From Paraburkholderia madseniana (GTDB lineage Bacteria; Pseudomonadota; Gammaproteobacteria; Burkholderiales; Burkholderiaceae), in the NCBI RefSeq assembly GCF_009690905.1, contig NZ_VOSW01000086.1, positions 1 through 40,777 on the forward strand: a stretch of DNA of 40,777 nucleotides. Direction: 5' to 3'. The notes below the pieces were generated by a model. It saw nothing but the letters and a program-made list of their open reading frames with translations, made no database searches and was not told the origin of the DNA. Positions 33,972 to 40,777 of the stretch are shown in pieces (the stretch's first letter is position 1; every line of letters begins with the position of its first letter). The position numbers and the translations under genes are program-made.

Positions 33972-35400
33972 GGCCATCCCACGTCCCACCCAGCGCCTTT
34001 AACAACAGTACGCTCGATTCCAACTGCCGCGCCGCAATCTGATCCGCGGTGCGCTCGTTCGTCAGCGCGATAGTCTGCGCGGTCACCACGTCGAGATAAC
34101 TGACGGCACCCGCGTTGAAGCGGTTTGTCGTGAGCCGCAGCGACAGATCCGCGGCCGTGGTCGCGCGCTGCTGGCTGGCGGCTTCGTCGGCGAGCGAATG
34201 CAAGGCGGACAGATTGTCCTCGACCTGCTGGAACGCAACCAGCACCGTTTGCCGGTAGTCGGCGACCGTACCGTCGTATTGCGCCGTCGCGCCATGCAGA
34301 GTGGCCGTGCGCCGGCCGCCGTCGAACAGCGTGCCGGCGAGTTGCGATCCGAGCGACCAGAACAGACTCGGTGCGCTCAGCCATGGCGCGAAGAAGGTGC
34401 TTTCCAACCCAGCGCTTGCCGACAGCACCAGATCGGGGAAGAAGGCCGCGTGCGCCTCGCCGATCTGTGCATTCGCCGACGCCACGCGCCGTTCGGCTGC
34501 GGCAATATCGGGGCGTCGTTCGAGCAGTTGCGACGGCACGCCTATGGGAATGGCCGGCGGCGTCGCAGCCGATCCGTTCGGTGGCAACGTGAAGGTGGAG
34601 GCGGGCTCGCCGATCAGCGTGGCAATCGCATGCTGCATCTGCGCGCGCGTCACATCGATGTCGGTGTCCTGCGTGCGCGTTGCTTCGAGTTGGGTGGTGG
34701 CCTGAGCGACCGCTGAGGCATCGATCGCGCCGTCTTTCAGTTGCTGCTGCAGCAGCTTCAAGGCGGCGGCGTAGGCGGTCACACTGTCGTCGAGCAGCTT
34801 CTTTTGCGTGTCGAGCGAGCGCAGAGAGAAATAGTCGACGGCGAGATCGGCGCTCATCGACAGACGCACGGCTTCGAGATCCGCTTCGCTCGCCTCAGCA
34901 TCGGCCTTCGCGCTGGTCACGCTATCGCGCACGCGGCCGAACAGATCCGGCTCCCAGCTCGCCGATACGCCGGCCGAATAGTCGGGAATGGTCTTGCCCG
35001 CCAGCGCACGGTCCACGAGATTCTGCGAGGTTCTCGAACGATTCTGGGCGACACCGGCAGTGACGGTCGGGAAGAAACCGGCACGCTGGTAATCCACCAT
35101 CGAGCGCGCTTGCTGCACCTGCGCGACCGCCTTGCGCACGGTCTGATTCGACACGTCGACGCGCGCTTCGAGCTGGTTCAGCACCGGATCGTTGAAGATC
35201 GTCCACCAGGGGCCCCGCGGTGCGGCGTCGGCAGGTGCGGCCTGGGTCCAGCCAGGCGCCGCGCCGGCGTACTGTGCGGGGATATCTGCGGTGGGGCGCT
35301 GGTACGGCGGCAAAGTCGAGCAGGCGCTCAGCAGTGCGCCGATCAGCGTGGCCACGATCGAACGGCGGAACAACGGGCGTGGAAGAGATATGGGAGACAT
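33952..35400 (-). CDS. RND efflux outer-membrane lipoprotein, NodT/OprM family
   Basis: 482-residue TolC-like channel. Lipoprotein signal with lipobox LLSAC near residue 27, then CSTLPPYQRPTADIPAQYAG. The two repeat halves of the family are visible (DPVLNQLEARVDVSNQTVRK and LLERRPDIAAAERRVASANA), and GLESTFFAPWLSAPSLFWSL lies in the second. The third gene of the efflux operon, 27 bp after the adaptor. Its end overlaps the kinase gene tail to tail by 20 bases. Confidence 0.93.
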   Translation of the reverse strand: MSPISLPRPLFRRSIVATLIGALLSACSTLPPYQRPTADIPAQYAGAAPGWTQAAPADAAPRGPWWTIFNDPVLNQLEARVDVSNQTVRKAVAQVQQARSMVDYQRAGFFPTVTAGVAQNRSRTSQNLVDRALAGKTIPDYSAGVSASWEPDLFGRVRDSVTSAKADAEASEADLEAVRLSMSADLAVDYFSLRSLDTQKKLLDDSVTAYAAALKLLQQQLKDGAIDASAVAQATTQLEATRTQDTDIDVTRAQMQHAIATLIGEPASTFTLPPNGSAATPPAIPIGVPSQLLERRPDIAAAERRVASANAQIGEAHAAFFPDLVLSASAGLESTFFAPWLSAPSLFWSLGSQLAGTLFDGGRRTATLHGATAQYDGTVADYRQTVLVAFQQVEDNLSALHSLADEAASQQRATTAADLSLRLTTNRFNAGAVSYLDVVTAQTIALTNERTADQIAARQLESSVLLLKALGGTWDGPKPAGT

Positions 35401-35427
35401 TCGGCTCGTCCTTTCGATGACTGGCGC

Positions 35428-36660
35428 TCAGCTATGCGTGGCCGGCGCGATCTGCACGAGCTGGCCGGTACTCAGCGAATCGCCTGGGTTATCGATCACG
35501 CGGTCGGTCGCCGCGAGGCCTGTGGTGATTTCCACTTGCGTGCCGAAGTCGCGGCCGATGTGCACCGTCTTGAGCGCCGCACGGCCATTGCCGTCGACCA
35601 CGGCGACCGTCACGCCGTCGGGGCGGAAGAGCAGGGCGCTCACCGGCAGATCGAGCGCCGGTGTGGTCGACTGCAACTGCAGATGCACCTGCACATAAGC
35701 ACCTGGCATCACCGCGCCATCCTTGTTATCGACGTCGACCTCGACGCGCAGCGTGCGGCTCGACGGATCGATCGAGCCGGTTGTGCGCGCAACCTTTGCG
35801 GCGATGTGCCGTCCGGGATATTGCTGCGCGGTCAGATAAACGCCGGTCTCGGGCGTGACGTAGGGCGCGTCGTTCTGTGGTACGTCGACGAACACGCGTA
35901 GCACGCCGGTTTGCTGGATGTGAAACAGTTCGCCCGACATACCTGCCGTGCCAGGCGTGCCACCCGCCGTCACGAGTGCGCCGACATCGACGTTGCGCGC
36001 GGTGATCGTGCCGTCGAACGGTGCGGTGATCTTCTCGTACGACACCAGCTCGGCGAGATGCGCGACATTGGCCTGCGCCGACGCCAGCATCGCGCGACGC
36101 GCTTCCATGTCGCTGACTTTCGTATCGGCGTCCTGCTGCGCGACCGATTGCGTTTTCAGCATCTCCTGCCAGCGCTGCGCCGTGGTCTTCGCGAAGTCGA
36201 AGTTGGCCTGCGCGGTGGCTTCGTCGGCACGGGCCTGGCGCAGTTGTGCGTCGAGATCGGGCGCGTCGATCGTGGCGAGCGTCTGGCCGCTTTTCACCTG
36301 GGCACCGATGTCGGTGTTCCAGTGCCCGAGATAGCCGCTCGTGCGCGCATAGATCGATGCTTCGGCGAATGGTGTTACCGCGCCGGGCAGCAGCAACTCG
36401 TTGACGGCCGGCGCGGGGCGTGGCGCGACCACGGACACGCTGAGGACGCTTTGCGCTTGCGTCTGTTGTGTCAGCGCTGCGCTTGCGTGCAGACGCGGCA
36501 CGATACCGACGATCAGCAACGCCGCTGCGAGGCCAGCCAATGCGAACGGCCACACGCGACGGCCCGGCTTCGGGCTTGAGGCCATGTTGGCGGCTCGATC
36601 AGCCTCAACAGCCGGTTCAGACCTGTCGCCGAGGTCCGGCGGAAGTGATGGATTGTTCAT
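35428..36660 (-). CDS. RND efflux periplasmic adaptor
   Basis: 410-residue membrane fusion protein. A cytoplasmic N-terminus of about 33 residues leads into a membrane anchor (WPFALAGLAAALLIVGIVPR). The lipoyl half motifs are SGYLGHWNTDIGAQVKSGQT and AELVSYEKITAPFDGTITAR, with an alpha-hairpin between them and beta-barrel segments beyond (GVLRVFVDVPQNDAPY, VEVDVDNKDGAVMPGAYVQV). It follows the pump gene by 19 bp; adaptors more often precede the pump, so the order here is less usual. Confidence 0.93.
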   Translation of the reverse strand: MNNPSLPPDLGDRSEPAVEADRAANMASSPKPGRRVWPFALAGLAAALLIVGIVPRLHASAALTQQTQAQSVLSVSVVAPRPAPAVNELLLPGAVTPFAEASIYARTSGYLGHWNTDIGAQVKSGQTLATIDAPDLDAQLRQARADEATAQANFDFAKTTAQRWQEMLKTQSVAQQDADTKVSDMEARRAMLASAQANVAHLAELVSYEKITAPFDGTITARNVDVGALVTAGGTPGTAGMSGELFHIQQTGVLRVFVDVPQNDAPYVTPETGVYLTAQQYPGRHIAAKVARTTGSIDPSSRTLRVEVDVDNKDGAVMPGAYVQVHLQLQSTTPALDLPVSALLFRPDGVTVAVVDGNGRAALKTVHIGRDFGTQVEITTGLAATDRVIDNPGDSLSTGQLVQIAPATHS

Positions 36661-36679
36661 GAGCTAGTTCTCGTCGGAG

Positions 36680-39600
36680 TCAAAGTGTGCGGGCGGGAAC
36701 GCGGGATTCTTCTGCGGCAGTGCGAGCCGCGCGGCGTTTGTCGAGCCACGCATGCACCATCCCGTAGACGACCGGAACAAACAGCAAGGTGGACACCGTG
36801 CCAAGCGCAAGGCCACCAATCACCGCGCGGCCGAGCGGCGCGTTCTGTTCGCCACCGTCGCCGAGGCCGAGGGCCATTGGCAGCATGCCGATCAGCATCG
36901 CGAGCGCGGTCATCAGCACCGGACGGAAGCGGCTGAAGCCTGCCTCGAGCGCGGCCTGCAGCGGCGGCTTGCCGCCGTGGTGGAATTCACGTGCGGTGTT
37001 GATTACAAGAATGCTGTTGGCCGTGGCAATGCCGATACACAGAATGGTGCCGGTCAGCGCCGGCACGCTAACGGTCGTGCCCGTGCTGAACAGCATCCAT
37101 GCAATCCCCGCGAGCGAGCCCGGCAAACCGCTGATGGTGATGAACGGATCGAGCCACGACTGAAAATTGACGACCATCAGCAGATAGACGAGGGCGATCG
37201 CGAACACGAGACCGCTTGCGAGGCCGCTGAACGAGTCGTGCATCGCCTGCACCTGGCCGCGCACCACGATCGACGCGCCCGGCGGCAATTGCGGCCGGAT
37301 CTGGTCGACGAGGCGGTTCACGTCGGTCGCCACGCCGCCGAGGTCGCGCCCTTGCGCCGACGCGAAAATATCGAGCACCGGCTGCACGTTGTAGTGCGAG
37401 ACGACGGCTTGCTGGGAGGCGCGTGTCAGCGTGCTTATCGCGCCGAGCAGGTTCTGCGGAGCGGGGCCGTTGCCGTTTGCCGCAGCGGACGCCGTCGCCA
37501 CGCCCGCACCTGCGCCACCGTTCTGCGCGACCGGAATATTGGCCAGCGCCTGCAGCGAGTTGATGTCGTACTGCGGCATCATCGCCATGAGCGGATAGCT
37601 GACGCCGTTGCGCGGATCGAGCCAGAAATTCGGCGTGGTCTGGGAACTGCCTGAGAGCGCGATCAGCAGGTTTTGCGATACGTCCCGTTGCAACAGGCCG
37701 GCCTGAATCGCTCGCGTACGGTCGACATTCACATTGATCGCGGGTTCGTCGCCCGGTTGCTGGATGCGCGCATCGACGAGGCCGCGCACGCCGCGCAGTT
37801 GTGCGAGCAAGCGGTTCGCCACGACGCGATTGGCGTCGAGCTTGTTGCCGACGATCTGGATATCGATCGGCGCAGGCAAACCGAAGTTGAGAATCTGGCT
37901 GACAATATCGGCGGGCAGGAAGGCAAACGTGACGCCGGGGAAGTCTTTGGAGAGCGTCGTGCGCAGCGTCGCCACATAGGCAGCGGTGGGTTTGTGTCCG
38001 GCTGCTAGCGTGATCATCACGTCAGCGTCTTCCGGGCCGATCGGGTCGGATGAATCGTAGGTCAGGTTGATGCCGCTCACCGGCACGCCGATGTTGTCGA
38101 GCATGGCTGCGAGTTCCTGCTTCGGGATCATGCTGCGCACACGGGCTTCGACTTCATCGGTAATGCGCGCGGTGTCCTCGATACGCGTACCGGTCGGTGC
38201 ACGCAGATGCAGGCGGATTTCGCCGGTATCGACAGCGGGGAAGAAATCCCGGCCGGAAAATGGCACCAGCGCGAGCGAGCCGATACACAGCAGCAGAAAG
38301 ATCGCGATGAAACGGCGCGGGCTAGCAATAGCCGAACCGAGCACGCCGCGATAGCGTTCGCGCAACCTTTCGAAGCGATGTTCGAAGGCGGCCTGGAAGC
38401 GGATCAGGCGCGCAATCGGGCCGTTGCCCGTGACTGGCGCGTTGCTGCGCGCACGCATCAGATACATCGCGAGGGTCGGCACCAGCGTGCGCGAGAAGAA
38501 ATACGACGCGATCATCGCGAACACCACCGCTTCGGCGAGCGGCACGAATAGATAGCGGGCAACGCCGGAGAGCAGAAACATCGGCACGAACACGATGCAG
38601 ATCGACAGTGTCGAGACGAAAGTCGGCACGGCAATTTCGCCCGAGCCGTTCAGAATCGCGTCGTGCAGCGGCTCGCCGTTCTCCAGATGGTGCGTGATGT
38701 TTTCGATCGCGACGGTGGCATCGTCGACGAGAATACCCACCGCGAGCGCGAGCCCGCCGAGCGTCATGATGTTGATGGTCTGGCCGAGCGCGGAAAGCGC
38801 GATCAGTGAGGTCAGTACGGCAAGCGGAATCGACACCGCGATGATCAGCGTGGCGCGCCAGCTGCCGAGAAACAGCAGGATCATCAATGCGGTCAGGGCT
38901 GCGGCGATCACTGCCTCACGCGCCACGCCCATCACGGCCGACTTCACGAACACCGATTGATCGGACAGTGCGGTGATATGCAGCGCGCTCGGCAAACCGG
39001 CCGCGATATGCGGCAGCATCGCCTTGACCTGCTGGATGATGGTCAAGGTGGACGTGCTGCCGGATTTCTCGACGGTGAGCAATGCGGCGCGTTTGCCGTT
39101 GCTGCGCACGATATTGGTTTGCGGCGCATAGCCGTCACGCACATGGGCAACGTCGCGCACATACACCACACCGCCGGCCACCGTCTTGATGGGCAGGTCG
39201 TTCAGCGCAGCCACCGTGTCGGTGCTGCCGTTCATCTGCACGTTGTATTCCTTCGTGCCGATCTTGGCGGTGCCGCCCGGGAGAATCAGGTTCTGCGCAT
39301 TGACGGCGTTGACCACGTCGAGCGGGGAAAGGCCTTTGGCCTGCAGCGCGCGCGGGTCGATATCGACCATGATCTGCCGCACCTTGCCACCGAACGGCAG
39401 CGGCACCGCCGCGCCTTGCACCGTCGCCAGTTGCGTGCGGATCTGGCTGTTGCCGAGGTCGTAGAGCTGCTGTTCGGACAGCGTGTCGCTGGAGAGTCCG
39501 AGCTGCAGGATCGGCACCGTCGACGCGTTGTACGTGATGATGTTCGGCGGCAGCGTGCCAGGCGGCAGCACGCGCAGGATCGACGCGGAATTGGAGGCCG

Positions 39601-39925
39601 CTTCGGCAATCGCGCGATTGATGTCCGCGCCGGGGTGGAAAAAGATCTTCACCACCGAGACGCCGTTCAGCGATTGCGACTCGATATGCTCGATATCGTC
39701 GACGTCGGAGGTCAGCGCGCGCTCGTAGTTCGAGGTGATGCGGTTGGCCATATCCTGGGCGGAAAAGCCGTTATACGTCCAGACGATGCTGACCACCGGG
39801 ATGTCGATGTTCGGAAAGATATCGGTCGGCGTGCGCAGTATCGCAAGAGGGCCGACGATAAAGATCAACACCGCGAGGACCACGAATGTATATGGGCGGC
39901 GCAGCGCGAGCTTGACGATCCACAT
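36680..39925 (-). CDS. RND efflux pump, AcrB/MdtB-like
   Basis: 1081-residue inner-membrane proton-driven pump. Family motifs: RTPTDIFPNIDIPVVSIVWT at the start of the porter domain, the TM4 proton relay aspartates in GILVDDATVAIENI, FFPAVDTGEIRLHLRAPTGT in the second half, and a C-terminal GRAVIGGLALGTVSTLLFVP. There is no Met-rich metal signature like that of CusA, so organic substrates fit better despite the heavy-metal-type sensor nearby. The periplasmic part carries a Gly/Ala/Asn-rich insert after residue 800. AGGA lies 8 bases before the ATG. First gene of the operon. Confidence 0.94.
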   Translation of the reverse strand: MWIVKLALRRPYTFVVLAVLIFIVGPLAILRTPTDIFPNIDIPVVSIVWTYNGFSAQDMANRITSNYERALTSDVDDIEHIESQSLNGVSVVKIFFHPGADINRAIAEAASNSASILRVLPPGTLPPNIITYNASTVPILQLGLSSDTLSEQQLYDLGNSQIRTQLATVQGAAVPLPFGGKVRQIMVDIDPRALQAKGLSPLDVVNAVNAQNLILPGGTAKIGTKEYNVQMNGSTDTVAALNDLPIKTVAGGVVYVRDVAHVRDGYAPQTNIVRSNGKRAALLTVEKSGSTSTLTIIQQVKAMLPHIAAGLPSALHITALSDQSVFVKSAVMGVAREAVIAAALTALMILLFLGSWRATLIIAVSIPLAVLTSLIALSALGQTINIMTLGGLALAVGILVDDATVAIENITHHLENGEPLHDAILNGSGEIAVPTFVSTLSICIVFVPMFLLSGVARYLFVPLAEAVVFAMIASYFFSRTLVPTLAMYLMRARSNAPVTGNGPIARLIRFQAAFEHRFERLRERYRGVLGSAIASPRRFIAIFLLLCIGSLALVPFSGRDFFPAVDTGEIRLHLRAPTGTRIEDTARITDEVEARVRSMIPKQELAAMLDNIGVPVSGINLTYDSSDPIGPEDADVMITLAAGHKPTAAYVATLRTTLSKDFPGVTFAFLPADIVSQILNFGLPAPIDIQIVGNKLDANRVVANRLLAQLRGVRGLVDARIQQPGDEPAINVNVDRTRAIQAGLLQRDVSQNLLIALSGSSQTTPNFWLDPRNGVSYPLMAMMPQYDINSLQALANIPVAQNGGAGAGVATASAAANGNGPAPQNLLGAISTLTRASQQAVVSHYNVQPVLDIFASAQGRDLGGVATDVNRLVDQIRPQLPPGASIVVRGQVQAMHDSFSGLASGLVFAIALVYLLMVVNFQSWLDPFITISGLPGSLAGIAWMLFSTGTTVSVPALTGTILCIGIATANSILVINTAREFHHGGKPPLQAALEAGFSRFRPVLMTALAMLIGMLPMALGLGDGGEQNAPLGRAVIGGLALGTVSTLLFVPVVYGMVHAWLDKRRAARTAAEESRVPARTL

Positions 39926-40050
39926 GGCGGTTTCCTGAAAAGAGGCAGAGGGAGGCGCGCGGGTTTTGATGCGCGTGGTGGCGCGGGGCGCGGGCTTCTT
40001 CGTATGTCAGGAGTGTGGGGGTAGGGCGCTTACCGCTGATGGTCCGCTAG

Positions 40051-40066
40051 ATTACCGTTCTGTTAT
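40051..40066. promoter_or_regulatory. Candidate response-regulator box, RND side
   Basis: ATTAC-CGTTCT-GTTAT, the TTAC-N6-GTWA layout. Extended to 18 bases it is the inverted copy, with one mismatch, of 40108-40125. It lies about 130 bp before the pump start codon. Confidence 0.6.
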
Positions 40067-40109
40067 CTGGGGTTTGGGTTTTTTGTTCTGATTTACGCGC
40101 GGTGCGTAG

Positions 40110-40125
40110 ATAACAAAACGGTAAT
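40110..40125. promoter_or_regulatory. Candidate response-regulator box, DUF4148 side
   Basis: ATAAC-AAAACG-GTAAT, the mirror image of the box at 40051-40066, 90 bp before the DUF4148 start codon. The inverted pair in the 289-bp divergent gap suggests control of both directions. Confidence 0.6.
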
Positions 40126-40214
40126 CCGAAGGTCAGTGCTCCGACAGATGAAATGGCAACAATGGGAAGCGTGGTTCAAGCCACTCATTTTTTGCACTTC
40201 ATCGGAGAGACATC

Positions 40215-40502
40215 ATGAAATTGCTTACCGCTATTGCTGTTGCTGCTCTTAGTCTGCCGTTTGGGGCTACTGCCTTTGCTCAATCTAATCCGTCGGGATT
40301 GACCCGCGCTGAGGTCATTGCTCAGCTGAAGCAGGCTCAGGCTGAAGGGCTCGTGCCGGTGCGCAATAATGACTATCCGCCTTCGGCGACGGAGATTGCG
40401 CGGAATCGGGAGATTTATGCTATTCAGCATGGAGGGAATGGCGCTGACGCTACCAAGACGGCAGGTGTGCCAGCGGCTCAAACAGAGTCGGCGTCGAATT
40501 GA
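40215..40502 (+). CDS. DUF4148 small secreted protein
   Basis: 95 residues. Signal peptide MKLLTAIAVAALSLPFGA ending near AFAQ, then LTRAEVIAQLKQAQAEGLVP, the hallmark of DUF4148 proteins abundant in Burkholderiaceae. The tail is Ala/Thr/Gln-rich and probably disordered. GGAGAG lies 7 bases upstream. Divergent from the RND operon, with a candidate response-regulator box in front. Function unknown; family members are periplasmic and often linked to two-component or stress loci. Confidence 0.9.
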   Translation: MKLLTAIAVAALSLPFGATAFAQSNPSGLTRAEVIAQLKQAQAEGLVPVRNNDYPPSATEIARNREIYAIQHGGNGADATKTAGVPAAQTESASN

Positions 40503-40529
40503 TGCTGTGTCTGGACTCCCGCGGTGTTG

Positions 40530-40604
40530 GCCTTTCCTTGAATTGTTAGTGGTCTATTAGCGTTGCCCCTGTGCGGGGCGGCACCTACTTCTCTTTGCCG
40601 GCTG
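40530..40604 (-). repeat. Intergenic palindromic repeat, right copy, interrupted
   Basis: Reverse-orientation copy of bases 51-125 with one mismatch in 75. In the left copy the second hairpin arm follows; here identity stops after CCGGCTG and is replaced from 40605 by TGTATAGACCGGAGACATAG. Confidence 0.85.
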
Positions 40605-40777
40605 TGTATAGACCGGAGACATAGCTGACAGGTGTGCGGGGACATGGTTGAGAGATATGCTCGGATCTGGTGTACGGGGGAGTTGAGGCGGGAGATTGAA
40701 GGCGGTGGAGGTTTTAGCTGAGAATCTGATTGTCGAAGTCGGAAACCAGCAAACAACAAACCATCCACCATGAACAA
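40605..40777. mobile_element. Possible insertion-sequence end
   Basis: Sequence starting TGTATAGACCGGAGACATAG begins exactly where the repeat is broken. A TGT terminus fits several families, IS481 among them. No transposase is readable in the remaining 173 bases; an ATG at the very end (CACCATGAACAA) might begin one beyond the window. Tentative. Confidence 0.3.

Noticed and set aside
36680..39925. Calling the RND pump a CusA-type metal exporter because of the heavy-metal-type kinase
   Set aside because: Motifs and porter sequence fit the AcrB/MdtB drug-efflux branch and no Met-rich metal sites are visible.
40478..40777. 99-codon minus-strand frame at the right edge
   Set aside because: It reads through the intergenic repeat and the same frame appears at the left copy, so it is a repeat-derived shadow.

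Overview
The window looks like a chromosomal or megaplasmid segment of a GC-rich beta-proteobacterium, most likely Paraburkholderia or a close relative. The grounds are GC-rich third codon positions, a DUF4148 secreted protein, a Burkholderia-type MreB and an intergenic palindromic repeat of the kind common in that group. About 31 kb of it (positions 1 to 31560) reads as a nitrogen-scavenging island. The last 9 kb is an efflux module.

Left part (199-8285). A polyamine-type ABC importer (ATPase, Tat-exported binding protein, two permeases; minus strand) diverges from a polysaccharide-deacetylase/allantoinase-like hydrolase and a GntR regulator. The gap between them carries two back-to-back sigma-54 (-24/-12) promoters. 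A gamma-glutamyltranspeptidase-like hydrolase follows on the minus strand.

Biuret operon (8636-18023, plus strand). Order: allophanate hydrolase (atzF), BMP-family binding protein, two permeases, biuret hydrolase (biuH), double ABC ATPase, a second isochorismatase-like cysteine hydrolase (candidate triuret hydrolase), an AtzH/DUF3225 protein and an FCD-type GntR regulator. The operon starts at a sigma-54 promoter followed by three TTG-N4-CAA boxes at an exact 12-bp pitch. It should take biuret, and perhaps triuret, to ammonia and CO2 through allophanate.

Middle (18034-23721). An orphan MreB paralogue and a small secreted protein are followed by a NitT/TauT-type binding protein behind a sigma-54 promoter and a guanidine-I (ykkC) riboswitch. 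Then come a small winged-helix regulator, a TIM-barrel isomerase-like protein and a 2-oxoglutarate/Fe(II) oxygenase.

Guanidine operon (24180-31560, plus strand). A sigma-54 promoter, a second guanidine-I riboswitch with an overlapping terminator, the two DUF1989 carboxyguanidine deiminase subunits, a 1207-residue biotin-dependent guanidine/urea carboxylase, and an ABC permease and ATPase. The pathway is guanidine to carboxyguanidine to allophanate. No allophanate hydrolase is encoded in this operon, so the atzF of the biuret operon probably serves both routes.

Right part (31711-40502). An OmpR-type response regulator and histidine kinase converge on an RND efflux operon (pump, adaptor, outer-membrane channel), with a divergent DUF4148 gene. 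Matching TTAC-N6-GTWA boxes sit upstream of both, which suggests one regulon. A near-identical 75-bp repeat lies at each end of the window in opposite orientation; the right-hand copy is interrupted by what may be an insertion-sequence end.
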